From Streptomyces sp. CB02009 (lineage in GTDB: Bacteria > Actinomycetota > Actinomycetes > Streptomycetales > Streptomycetaceae), in assembly GCF_001905825.1 (NCBI RefSeq), contig NZ_LIVV01000002.1, forward strand, positions 107,168 through 171,167: a stretch of 64,000 nt of DNA, given 5' to 3'. This document shows positions 23,779 to 31,586 of this stretch, one piece after another. The notes under the pieces are model-generated. The model did not search any database and was not told the DNA's origin. It saw only the letters and a program-made list of their open reading frames with translations. The position numbers and the translations under genes were made by a program. Within the stretch, counting starts at the first letter, position 1; every line of letters begins with the position of its first letter.

Positions 23779-24801
23779 ATGACGTCTGCCCGCGTGCCCG
23801 ACACGCTCTGGTTCACCCGCTGCCCCGTTCCCACCGCCACCGGCGTCGCCGCCGATCGCGGCTGGCTGGAGGGGGAGTTCGCGCCCGACGGCATCGCCGT
23901 CCGCTCCCTCCAGGACGCCGAGCCAGGTGCCGACCGCGCCACCCACTTCACCCACGCGCTGCCCGGCCTCTTCCGCGAGGGCGGCAACGTACCGGCGCTG
24001 TGGGCCCGTTCACGCGGTGAACGGACCCGGCTCGTCGGCCTCACCTGGATCGAGGAACGCCAGGTGGTGCTCGTCGCCCCCGGCTCCCCGGCCCGGGGAG
24101 CCGCCGCCCTGCGGGGGCTGCGGCTCGCCCTGCCCCGGCACCCGGTCCCCATCGACTTCTGGCGGGCGATGGCCCTGCGCGGCTTCGAGGGCGCACTCGC
24201 CTCCGCCGGGTACGGGCTCGACGACGCACGCCTCGTCGACGTACCCGCCGACGGGCACCTGGGCCAGTGGGCCGCCGAGCTGGACGCCCTGCGCCGGGGC
24301 GAGGTCGACGCCGTCTACGTGAAGGGCGCCCTCGCCGTCGAGGCGGCCCGCAGGGCCGGGGCCGAGGTGGCCGTGGAACTCGACGCGCTCCCCGACCCCG
24401 CGCACCGCGTCAACAACGGCACCCCCCGTCCCCTCACCGTGCACCAGGACCTCCTGGACGAGCACCCCGAACTCGTCGCCCGCTTCCTCGCCGTTCTGCT
24501 CCGCGCCGCCGACTGGGCCGCCGACGAGCCGGCCGAGGTCGCCCGGATCCTCGGCGCCGAGACCGGTGCGGGCGCCGAGGGAGTGGCCGGGGCCTACCGG
24601 CCCGGCACCCACCGCACGCTCCACCCGGACCTGTCCGACGCCCGCCTCGACCTGCTCGCCCAACAGGAGGCGGCCCTGCGGGCCCATGCGTTCCTGCCCG
24701 AGGCCGTCGACGTACGCGCCTGGGCCGACCCGGAGCCGCTGCGGCAGGCCCGCCGACGGGCCGCCGCCCCGGTCGGGACGTCGCCGCGGCCGACTCCGTA
24801 G
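23779..24801 (+). CDS. DszB-like sulfinate desulfinase (periplasmic-binding-protein fold)
   Basis: A 340-residue protein without signal peptide, of the fold used by nitrate/sulfonate-binding proteins. Compared from memory with 2-(2'-hydroxyphenyl)benzenesulfinate desulfinase DszB, it keeps the four active-site residues: Cys15 in DTLWFTRCPVPTATG (DszB Cys27), His56 in THFTHALP (His60), Arg66 and Gly69 in LFREGGNVPAL (Arg70, Gly73); the His-Arg spacing is identical. Further similarity: ERTRLVGLTWIEERQVVLV. It is therefore more likely a cytoplasmic C-S bond hydrolase that releases sulfite than a transporter subunit. It is the first enzyme gene of the operon with transporter and SsuD-like genes. 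Its substrate may not be aromatic. Confidence 0.72.
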   Translation: MTSARVPDTLWFTRCPVPTATGVAADRGWLEGEFAPDGIAVRSLQDAEPGADRATHFTHALPGLFREGGNVPALWARSRGERTRLVGLTWIEERQVVLVAPGSPARGAAALRGLRLALPRHPVPIDFWRAMALRGFEGALASAGYGLDDARLVDVPADGHLGQWAAELDALRRGEVDAVYVKGALAVEAARRAGAEVAVELDALPDPAHRVNNGTPRPLTVHQDLLDEHPELVARFLAVLLRAADWAADEPAEVARILGAETGAGAEGVAGAYRPGTHRTLHPDLSDARLDLLAQQEAALRAHAFLPEAVDVRAWADPEPLRQARRRAAAPVGTSPRPTP

Positions 24802-24858
24802 CCGGCTGCCCCGCCACCGCCCCCTCGCCCACCCTCCGCATCCCGAAGGACGACCGCC

Positions 24859-25917
24859 ATGCGCCCACTCGCCCCCGTCACCCCGCCCGCCACGCGCACC
24901 ACTCGCCTCGCTCTGGCGGTCCTGGCCGCCTTCTCCGTCCTCACCGCCTGCGGCGGCGGCAGCCCCGCAGCCGACGCGGCCGTCGGCGAGGGCGACGGTA
25001 ACGGGGGGAAGGGAGCGAAGGGAACGATCACCATCCGCATCCCGGACCCCGGGAACGCCGGGGTCCTCGCCCGGGGAAAGAAGGACGGGAGCCTCGACAA
25101 GGCGCTCGCCGCGGTCGGCGCCAAGGTGGCGTGGACCGGCAGCGCCGGTCCCTTCGCGCCCGCCGCCCAGGCGATGAACGCCGACCAGCTCGACATCGCG
25201 ACCGGCTCGATCACCTCCGGCATCACCTCCCTCTCCCAGAGCCCCGGTTTCGCCTTCTTCACCGCCACGGCACCGGACCCCGTCGGCGAGGGCATCCTCG
25301 TCCGCCCGGACTCGGACATCGACTCCGTCGAGGACCTCGTCGGCCGCAAGGTCGCCGTCAACAAGGGAGGCACCGGCGAGTACCTGCTCCTCAAGGCCCT
25401 CGCCAAGGCCGGAGTGCCTGCGGACAAGGTCGAGCGGGTCTATCTGCGCCCCGACCAGACCGCCGCCGTCTTCAACGCCGGCCAGGTCGACGCCTGGGCC
25501 GTCTGGTCCACCTACGCCGTCGCCGAGATCGGCGCGGACAAGGCCCGCTTCGTCGCCGACGGCACCGCCATCGGATCCGACAACTACAGCCTCAACGCCG
25601 TCCGTTCGGGCTTCGCCAAGGAGCACCCCGAGGTCGTCAAGGCGCTCTACGCCTACCTCCACGAGAACAGCGCGAAGGAGAAGAAGGACCCGGCCGCCTA
25701 CCTGAACGTCTTCACCGACGCCGGCCCCACCGCTGTCAACGGCAAGGCCAAGGACGTCCAGATCTCCTTCACCGGCAAGGGAGGCACCGTCGACCCGATC
25801 CGGCCCGAGGACATCAAGCGCTTCGAGACGGTCGCCCGGTTCTACGCCGACCAGAAGGTCACGCCGAACAAGGTCGACATCGCCGCCCACCTCATCGACA
25901 TCGAGAAGCTGTCATGA
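24859..25917 (+). CDS. Sulfonate-type ABC transporter lipoprotein (SsuA/TauA-like)
   Basis: A 352-residue substrate-binding protein with a lipoprotein signal: LAVLAAFSVLTACGG, lipobox LTAC, Cys at about residue 32. The binding domain has GTITIRIPDPGNAG, a ligand-loop GSITSGITSL and the NMT1/SsuA-type ILVRPDSDIDSVEDLVGRKVAVNKGGTGEYLLLKAL segment (in parts). It follows the desulfinase gene by 57 bases and overlaps the permease gene by four. It should sit on the outer face of the membrane and deliver organosulfur compounds to the permease. Confidence 0.85.
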   Translation: MRPLAPVTPPATRTTRLALAVLAAFSVLTACGGGSPAADAAVGEGDGNGGKGAKGTITIRIPDPGNAGVLARGKKDGSLDKALAAVGAKVAWTGSAGPFAPAAQAMNADQLDIATGSITSGITSLSQSPGFAFFTATAPDPVGEGILVRPDSDIDSVEDLVGRKVAVNKGGTGEYLLLKALAKAGVPADKVERVYLRPDQTAAVFNAGQVDAWAVWSTYAVAEIGADKARFVADGTAIGSDNYSLNAVRSGFAKEHPEVVKALYAYLHENSAKEKKDPAAYLNVFTDAGPTAVNGKAKDVQISFTGKGGTVDPIRPEDIKRFETVARFYADQKVTPNKVDIAAHLIDIEKLS

Positions 25918-26939
25918 CGGCCGCCCCGACCGCCGGAGCGGCAACGACCGACGCAGCCCCTGCCACCGCCACCGCCGACGCGGCAACGGCCGACGCAGCC
26001 ACCGCCGACGCGACAACGACCGGCGCCGCCACCAGCGCCATCGCCACCACCACCGCCGCACCCTCCGCGCCCGCGCCCCCTCCTGCGAAGGAGTCACCAG
26101 CGGACCGGGACACCGGCAGCACCGCCGGACTCGTCACCCCCCGGCCCCATCTCCGCCGCTCCCGCTCCCGTACGTACTCCCTCACCGTCCGCGCCCTCGG
26201 CCCGGTCGCCCTCCTCGCCCTCTGGTGGACGTCCTCCGCCACCGGCGTCCTCACCCCCGACGTGCTGGCCTCCCCCGCTCAGGTCGTCGACGCCGTCGGA
26301 GAACTGTGGGGCAACGGGCAGCTGCCCGACGCGCTCGCCACCTCTCTCACCCGCTCGGGGATCGGCCTCGTCATCGGTCTCGCCGCCGGACTCGCCCTCG
26401 GCATCACCACCGGCTTCACCCGGCTCGGCGACGAGCTGCTCGACTCCTCGCTCCAGACCCTCCGCACGATCCCGTTCCTCTCCCTCGTCCCCCTCTTCAT
26501 GGTCTGGTTCGGGATCAACGAGACCGCGAAGATCCTGCTCATCGCGGTCGCCACCACCTTCCCGATGTACGTCTCGACGAGTGGGGGCGTCCGCAACACC
26601 GATCGCAAACTCGTCGAGGCCATGCGCAGTTTCGGGCTCGGACGGCTCGCGATCGTGCGCCAGGTCGTCCTCCCCGGCGCCCTGCCCTCGCTCCTCGCCG
26701 GTCTGCGGCTCTCCATGACGCTCAGCGTCATCGCGCTCATCGCCGCCGAGGAGATCAACGCCACCGAGGGCATCGGCTATCTGATGTCCCAGGCCCAGAG
26801 CTACGCCCGCACCGACATCCTCGCCGTCTGCATCCTGGTCTACGGTCTGCTCGGCCTCACCGCCGACGTCCTCGTCCGCGGCCTGGAGCGGGTCCTCATG
26901 CCCTGGCGCACGGCCGGCCCCGGGGGAGGAGCCCGATGA
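25914..26939 (+). CDS. ssuC: ABC transporter permease (SsuC-like)
   Basis: A 341-residue permease. Residues 1-85 are a hydrophilic Ala/Thr/Pro-rich extension with a 15-base in-frame repeat (residues ATADA); the permease itself starts at VRALGPVALLALWW and has six hydrophobic helices. The EAA loop is MRSFGLGRLAIVRQVVLPGALPSLLAGLR, cut here as EAMRSFGLG and VVLPGALPSLLAG. The family length is about 255, so the extension is unusual. It overlaps the lipoprotein gene and the ATPase gene by four bases each. It should form the membrane channel as a homodimer. Confidence 0.88.
   Translation: MTAAPTAGAATTDAAPATATADAATADAATADATTTGAATSAIATTTAAPSAPAPPPAKESPADRDTGSTAGLVTPRPHLRRSRSRTYSLTVRALGPVALLALWWTSSATGVLTPDVLASPAQVVDAVGELWGNGQLPDALATSLTRSGIGLVIGLAAGLALGITTGFTRLGDELLDSSLQTLRTIPFLSLVPLFMVWFGINETAKILLIAVATTFPMYVSTSGGVRNTDRKLVEAMRSFGLGRLAIVRQVVLPGALPSLLAGLRLSMTLSVIALIAAEEINATEGIGYLMSQAQSYARTDILAVCILVYGLLGLTADVLVRGLERVLMPWRTAGPGGGAR
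25968..26027 (+). repeat. 15-bp in-frame repeat in ssuC-like gene
   Basis: Four consecutive 15-base units (GCCACCGCCGACGCG and variants) encode ATADA, ATADA, ATADA and TTTGA in the N-terminal extension of the permease. Confidence 0.7.
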
Positions 26940-27760
26940 CCCCGTCCTCCACGTCTTCCGCCACGGCGGTCCGGGTCCGCGGTCTGCGCCGCGTCTTCGG
27001 CAGCCGGCCCGTCCTGGACGGACTCGAACTCGACCTGAGGAGAGGCGAGTTCCTCGCCCTTCTCGGCGCGAGCGGCAGCGGCAAGACGACCCTGCTCCGC
27101 ATCCTCGGCGCCCTCGACGGAGCCGACGCGGGAGAGGCGCTCGTCCCCGAGGCCCGCACGATCGTCTTCCAGGAGCCCCGGCTCATCCCGTCCAAGAAGG
27201 TCCTCGCCAATGTGACCGTCGGCCTCCCGCGCGGCGCCGCGACCCGCGCCACCGGGCTGCGGGCGCTCGCCGAGGTCGGTCTCGAACGTCACGCCGACGC
27301 CTGGCCCGCCACCCTCTCCGGCGGTGAGGCCCAGCGCGTCGCGCTCGCCCGCGCCCTGGTCAGGGAGCCCGAACTCCTGCTCCTCGACGAGCCGTTCGCC
27401 GCGCTCGACGCGCTGACCCGGCTCCGGATGCAGGACCTGGTCGGCGAACTGCGCCGGATCCACCGCCCGGCCGTTCTCCTCGTGACCCACGACGTCGACG
27501 AGGCCGTGCGCCTCGCCGACCGGGTCGCCGTCCTGCGGGACGGCCGGCTGGTCACCGACGAGCCCGTCACCGTCCCCCGCCCCCGCGACCCCGGCGACCC
27601 GGCCTTCGTGGCCCTGCGCCGCCGCCTCCTCGCCGACCTGGGCGTCCACGCGCCCGAGGAAGCGGCCACGTCCACGGCCGCAGCCCCGGCCGCACCCACG
27701 TCCACGGCCCCGTCCACCCCCGAGCCCGCCCCCGCACCCTCCGAAGGAGTCTCCGCATGA
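26936..27760 (+). CDS. ssuB: ABC transporter ATPase (SsuB-like)
   Basis: A 274-residue ATPase with Walker A GASGSGKTT (about 43-51), Q-loop FQEPRLIP, signature LSGGEAQRVALARAL (about 128), Walker B LLLLDEPFAALD and switch VTHDVDEAV. These match the SsuB/TauB class. The C-terminus has a 35-residue Ala/Pro/Thr linker rich in STAPST. GGGGGAGGA precedes the ATG. It energises uptake through the SsuC-like permease. Confidence 0.9.
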   Translation: MTPSSTSSATAVRVRGLRRVFGSRPVLDGLELDLRRGEFLALLGASGSGKTTLLRILGALDGADAGEALVPEARTIVFQEPRLIPSKKVLANVTVGLPRGAATRATGLRALAEVGLERHADAWPATLSGGEAQRVALARALVREPELLLLDEPFAALDALTRLRMQDLVGELRRIHRPAVLLVTHDVDEAVRLADRVAVLRDGRLVTDEPVTVPRPRDPGDPAFVALRRRLLADLGVHAPEEAATSTAAAPAAPTSTAPSTPEPAPAPSEGVSA

Positions 27761-28629
27761 GCGTCGTCATCGGTGTCCACCGCAGCAACCCCTCCCTCTA
27801 CCACCTCTCCCGACTCGGCTACGCGGAGGAGGAACTCGCCGCGCTCGGCGAGACCGTGACCTGGCACCCGTACACCGACGGGGTCCGCACCGGTGCCCAT
27901 CTCGCCGACGGCACCATCGACTTCGGCGGCACCGGCTCCACCCCGCCGGTCACCGCGCAGGCCGCCGGGCACGACATCGTCTACACCGCCGTCTCGGCGC
28001 CCCGCCCCGACCACGGCGCGCTCCTCGTCCCCGAGGACAGCCCGGTCCGCACCGTCGCCGACCTGAAGGGCGGCACCGTCCACCTGGCCGTCGGCTCCTG
28101 GCAGACCCACCTCGTCGCCAAGGCCCTGGACGACGCGGGGCTCTCGTACGCCACCGACATCACGGCCGTACGCGCCGACGGAGGCAGCGAGGAGCGGCTC
28201 CGTACCGGAGCGATCACCGCCTGGGTGGCCCAGGGCGCCGAGCTCGCGGCGGCCCGCCGCACCGGCGGACTGCGCACCCTGATCCGTACCGGCGAGGTCA
28301 TCACCGACCGGTCCGTCTTCTTCACCCGCCGCGACCTCGCCGAGCAGCGGCCCGAGGTGGTGCAGGCGCTCACCCGGGCGCTCCGGCGGGCCGACGACTG
28401 GGCCGCCGCGCACCCGCGCGAGGCCGCCGAGATCGCCGCCGCGGACCAGGGCGGCACGGTCGACGACTGGGAGACGGCGCTGCGCGCCCTGCCCTGGACG
28501 ATCGAGGAGGTCGGCGCGGACTTCGTCGCCGAGCAGCAGCAGGCGGCCGACATCTTCCACCGCACCGGGTTCATCGACCGCGCGATCAGCGTCGCCGACG
28601 CCCTGCCTCGGAAGGCCGGATCCCGATGA
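27757..28629 (+). CDS. SsuA-like protein without signal peptide
   Basis: A 290-residue protein that resembles aliphatic-sulfonate-binding SsuA from its first residues: VVIGVHRSNPSLYHL, GTIDFGGTGSTPPVTAQAAGHDIVYTA (in parts: DFGGTGSTPP) and TVADLKGGTVHLAVGSWQTHLVAKAL. The ATG overlaps the SsuB stop by four bases, so there is no room for a secretion signal and the protein should stay in the cytoplasm. It has no Cys, so it lacks a DszB-type nucleophile. It may bind the imported sulfonate or sulfinate for the neighbouring monooxygenase, or have its own activity. Function is inferred only. Confidence 0.75.
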   Translation: MSVVIGVHRSNPSLYHLSRLGYAEEELAALGETVTWHPYTDGVRTGAHLADGTIDFGGTGSTPPVTAQAAGHDIVYTAVSAPRPDHGALLVPEDSPVRTVADLKGGTVHLAVGSWQTHLVAKALDDAGLSYATDITAVRADGGSEERLRTGAITAWVAQGAELAAARRTGGLRTLIRTGEVITDRSVFFTRRDLAEQRPEVVQALTRALRRADDWAAAHPREAAEIAAADQGGTVDDWETALRALPWTIEEVGADFVAEQQQAADIFHRTGFIDRAISVADALPRKAGSR

Positions 28630-29708
28630 CCTCACCGGCACCCGAAGTCCTCTGGTACATCATCCCGCGCGAGGGCGCCTACCCCTGGGAGCCGGCGGGC
28701 CGCCGCCCGGTCGACCTCGGCTACCTCGCGCAGCTCGCCGGCACCGTCGAACGCCTCGGCTACACCGGCGCGTTGCTCGCCACGGACCTCTACGACGTGT
28801 GGCCGCTGGGCTCGGCGCTCGCGGCCTCCACGAGCACCCGGTTCAAGCCGCTGCTCGCCGTCCACCCGGGGCTGATCGCGCCGACCCTGCTCGCCAAGAT
28901 GGCGCTGAGCTTCGACAACCTGTTCGGCGGGCGGCTCCGCTTCAACGTCGTCAACGGTTCCACCGCCTCCCTGCGCGAGTACGGGCTCCACGTCGAGCAC
29001 GACGAGCGGTACGAACTGAGCGCCGAGTACTGGTCGATCGTCAAGCGGCTGACGGCCGGCGAGGTCTTCGACCACAAGGGCCGCTTCTACGACCTCAGGA
29101 ACGCCGGCGCCTCCTTCCGCGACCTGCGGCCCGTCCAGGAACCGCACGTCCCGCTCTGGTTCGGCGGATCCTCGGCGCCCGGGATCGAGATGGCCGCCGA
29201 GCACGTCGACGTCTACCTCACCTGGGGCGAGCCGCCGCACCTGCTGAAGGAGAAGCTCGACCACGTACGGGCCCGGGCCGCCGCCCACGGCCGCACGCTC
29301 CGCATCGGTCTGCGTCTCCACCTCATCGTCCGCGACACCGAGGACGAGGCCTGGGCGGCGGCCGACCGCCTCCTGGACGTCACCAGCGAGGCGACGTACG
29401 CCCGGCAGCTCGGCGAGCGGGCGGGCGAGGACGGCGTGGGCTGGCAGCGCCAGTTCCGCCAGCACGGCGGCAGGGTGCCGGCCAGGGCGCGCGAGCTGGA
29501 GACCCACCCGAACCTCTGGCCCGGCATGAGCCTGTTCCGGCCCGGTCCCGGCACCGCGGTCGTCGGCTCCACGGCCCAGGTCGTGGAGCGGCTGAAGGAG
29601 TACCAGGACCTGGGCGTGGACACCTTCATCCTCTCCGGCAACCCCCTCCTGGAGGAGGCCTACCGGGTGGCCGAGACGGTCCTCCCCGCCCTGGGGGTCA
29701 CCATCTGA
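28626..29708 (+). CDS. ssuD: SsuD-like FMNH2-dependent sulfonate monooxygenase (LLM class)
   Basis: A 360-residue luciferase-like monooxygenase. It begins LWYIIPREGAYPWEP, contains ATDLYDVWPLGSALAASTSTRFKPLLAVHPGL in pieces, NVVNGSTASLREYGL, HDERYELSAEYWSIVKRL and PHVPLWFGGSSAPGIEMAAEHVDVYLTWGEP in pieces, the pattern of SsuD-type desulfonating enzymes; FGGSS and YLTWGE are good markers. It should oxidise a sulfonate (or sulfone) with reduced flavin supplied by a reductase that is not in this operon. Last gene of the sulfur operon, coupled by ATGA to the previous gene. Confidence 0.85.
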   Translation: MTSPAPEVLWYIIPREGAYPWEPAGRRPVDLGYLAQLAGTVERLGYTGALLATDLYDVWPLGSALAASTSTRFKPLLAVHPGLIAPTLLAKMALSFDNLFGGRLRFNVVNGSTASLREYGLHVEHDERYELSAEYWSIVKRLTAGEVFDHKGRFYDLRNAGASFRDLRPVQEPHVPLWFGGSSAPGIEMAAEHVDVYLTWGEPPHLLKEKLDHVRARAAAHGRTLRIGLRLHLIVRDTEDEAWAAADRLLDVTSEATYARQLGERAGEDGVGWQRQFRQHGGRVPARARELETHPNLWPGMSLFRPGPGTAVVGSTAQVVERLKEYQDLGVDTFILSGNPLLEEAYRVAETVLPALGVTI

Positions 29709-29851
29709 GGTCCAGGACGGCCCACTCGGTGAACGGTTCCTCCTGGACGTGGCCGCAAAGAGTTTCGGCGCGCCGCGTTGCGAACGGTCGCGAACGCCGC
29801 ATTGATCGAACGTTGATGGCTCGTTTACGGCGCTCCGGCAGCGTGTACGGC

Positions 29852-30109
29852 ATGCAGACCTACACCACCGTACTGACCGCACCGGAGCCCGACATGTCCT
29901 GGCAGGAGACCGCTCTGTGCGCCCAGGCAGGGCCGGAGTTCTTCTTCCCGGCGCCCGGCTCGTCCACCCGCGAGGCCAAGCAGCTGTGCGGCGCCTGCGA
30001 GGGGCGGGTGGCGTGCCTGGAGTACGCGCTGCGCAACGACGAGCGGTTCGGCGTGTGGGGCGGCCTCTCCGAGAAGGAGCGGTTCCGTCTCAAGCGCCGA
30101 GAGGGCTGA
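29852..30109 (+). CDS. wblH: WhiB-family iron-sulfur regulator (probably WblH)
   Basis: An 85-residue Wbl protein with the four cluster ligands Cys23, Cys46, Cys49 and Cys55, the FFFP segment before the second Cys, the GVWGG turn (67-71) and a basic C-terminal RFRLKRREG. Such proteins carry a redox- or NO-sensitive 4Fe-4S cluster and act with the principal sigma factor. Its sequence is close to WhiB itself, but the neighbourhood (desaturase, ABC-F, SsgA-like gene) matches my memory of wblH in S. coelicolor; the symbol is an inference. ATG 29852 is chosen; the upstream 140 bases hold its promoter. Confidence 0.85.
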   Translation: MQTYTTVLTAPEPDMSWQETALCAQAGPEFFFPAPGSSTREAKQLCGACEGRVACLEYALRNDERFGVWGGLSEKERFRLKRREG

Positions 30110-30164
30110 ACCGGGGGCGCGGACGCCTCGACGCGGGGGTGCGAGGGGTCCGGGAGCACGACAG

Positions 30165-30204
30165 GACGGGCGCGGCGGGCTGATCACAGCCTGCCGCGCC
30201 CGTC
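30165..30204. terminator. Bidirectional terminator
   Basis: A 17-base-pair stem with one G-U pair (GACGGGCGCGGCGGGCT / AGCCTGCCGCGCCCGTC) and the loop GATCAC lies between the convergent WhiB and desaturase genes. Confidence 0.85.
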
Positions 30205-30235
30205 CGTCGTGTCGTCCGGTGACCCGAAGGGTCGC

Positions 30236-31210
30236 TCAGCCGGCCGCGCGGGCGGCCATGCGGGCCTTGCGGGCGGCGAGCTTCTCGTCGAACTTGCTGG
30301 CCTCGGAGTCCAGGCCGTTCATGTACAGCCCCAGCTCCTCCTGCGCCTGCAGACCCTCCGGCCCGAGGCCCTCGATCTGGAGGACCTTCAGGAAGCGGAG
30401 GACGGGCTGGAGCACGTCGTCGTGGTGGATGCGCATGTTGTAGATCTCGCCGATCGCCATCTGCGCGGCGGCCCGCTCGAAGCCGGGCATGCCGTGTCCG
30501 GGCATCCGGAAGTTGACCACGACGTCCCGCACGGCCTGCATGGTCATGTCGGGGGCGATCTCGAAGGCCGCGCCCAGCAGGTTGCGGTAGAAGACCATGT
30601 GCAGGTTCTCGTCGGTGGCGATCCGGGCCAGCATCCGGTCGCAGACCGGGTCGCCGGACTGGTGGCCGGTGTTGCGGTGCGAGATGCGGGTGGCGAGCTC
30701 CTGGAAGGCGACGTACGCCACGGAGTGCAGCATCGAGTGGCGGTTGTCGGACTCGAAGCCCTCGCTCATGTGCGCCATCCGGAACTGCTCCAGCTTGTCC
30801 GGGTCGACGGCGCGCGAGGCGAGCAGGTAGTCGCGCATCACGATGCCGTGCCGGCCCTCCTCGGCGGTCCAGCGGTGCACCCAGGTGCCCCAGGCGCCGT
30901 CGCGGCCGAAGAGGCTGGCGATCTCGTGGTGGTAGCTCGGGAGGTTGTCCTCGGTGAGCAGGTTGACGACGAGGGCGATCTTGCCGATCTCGGTCACCTT
31001 GGACTGCGCCGGGTCCCAGGCCTCCCCGTCCTCGAAGAAGCCGGGGAAGTTGCGGGCGTCGGACCACGGCACGTACTCGTGCGGCATCCAGTCCTTGGTG
31101 ACCTTCAGGTGCCGGTTGAGTTCCTTCTCCACGACCTCTTCCAGCGCGTAGAGCAGCCGCGCGTCGGTCCACCCTGTCGAGCTGCCGAGGTGGGGAGAGG
31201 TGAGCGTCAC
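30236..31210 (-). CDS. desA: Acyl-ACP desaturase (soluble di-iron)
   Basis: A 324-residue soluble desaturase of the stearoyl-ACP type. Di-iron ligands are in NLPSYHHEIASLF, TAEEGRHGIVMRDYL and ARIATDENLHMVFYRNL (EExxH and DExxH motifs). It introduces a cis double bond into acyl-ACP with O2 and ferredoxin electrons. The GTG start follows AGGAG with five bases between. Upstream is a 15-base periodic CCGTAGGT element with a perfect 18-base palindrome, so expression is probably under a dedicated repressor, perhaps responding to acyl chains or membrane state. It converges on the WhiB gene. Confidence 0.92.
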   Translation of the reverse strand: MTLTSPHLGSSTGWTDARLLYALEEVVEKELNRHLKVTKDWMPHEYVPWSDARNFPGFFEDGEAWDPAQSKVTEIGKIALVVNLLTEDNLPSYHHEIASLFGRDGAWGTWVHRWTAEEGRHGIVMRDYLLASRAVDPDKLEQFRMAHMSEGFESDNRHSMLHSVAYVAFQELATRISHRNTGHQSGDPVCDRMLARIATDENLHMVFYRNLLGAAFEIAPDMTMQAVRDVVVNFRMPGHGMPGFERAAAQMAIGEIYNMRIHHDDVLQPVLRFLKVLQIEGLGPEGLQAQEELGLYMNGLDSEASKFDEKLAARKARMAARAAG

Positions 31211-31247
31211 GGGGACTCCTGGGGACGGAGAGAGGGCATACGGGCAT

Positions 31248-31296
31248 ACCTACGAATCCGTAGGTTACGAGACCGTAGGTTAAGGCTCCGTAAGGC
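31248..31296. promoter_or_regulatory. Periodic operator upstream of the desaturase gene
   Basis: ACCTACG-AATC-CGTAGGT (31248-31265) is a perfect palindrome. Its right half is the first of three direct copies spaced 15 bases apart: CCGTAGGTTACGAGA, CCGTAGGTTAAGGCT, CCGTAAGGC. It lies 38 bases before the desA start in the promoter region. Confidence 0.65.
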
Positions 31297-31456
31297 GTCG
31301 GCCAAGCCCGTCCCGGCGATGTCCGGTTACGTTCCGTTATGTGCGCTGCTCCGGTGGGGCGCCGGAGATGCAGGTCACGTCCTGGGGACCCTGGGGCAGG
31401 CCTCAGGAAAACTACGCAGAGCAGACGCCCGGCGGCTCGGCGCAGTCGTCCGGCGA

Positions 31457-31523
31457 CCGAAGCGGATGGCTTTCCGGGGCCGGGTCGGCGGTGCGTGACC
31501 CGAAGCGGATGGCTTTCCGGGGC
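31457..31523. repeat. 24-bp direct repeat
   Basis: CCGAAGCGGATGGCTTTCCGGGGC occurs exactly at 31457-31480 and 31500-31523. It belongs to the 376-base intergenic stretch between desA and the ABC-F gene (31211-31586), which otherwise contains the desA operator and the ABC-F terminator but no gene. Confidence 0.8.
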
Positions 31524-31582
31524 TGCGGGGTCCGGCTCCGCAGGCCCGGGCCCCGGGCCCCGCAGCCCCGGGCCCCGCAGCC
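31521..31582 (-). terminator. GC-rich hairpin downstream of the ABC-F gene
   Basis: GGCTGCGGGG (31521-31530) can pair with either of two CCCCGCAGCC copies (31558-31567 or 31573-31582), just after the minus-strand stop at 31587. Two alternative 10-base-pair stems result. Confidence 0.55.
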
Positions 31583-31586
31583 GGTC

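Noticed and set aside
22072..29708. The region as part of a secondary-metabolite cluster
   Set aside because: There is no synthase, tailoring set or resistance gene; the genes fit sulfur acquisition.
29710..29748. GTCCAGGA/TCCTGGAC hairpin as terminator of the sulfur operon
   Set aside because: The stem is only eight base pairs with a 23-base loop, too weak to list as a feature.
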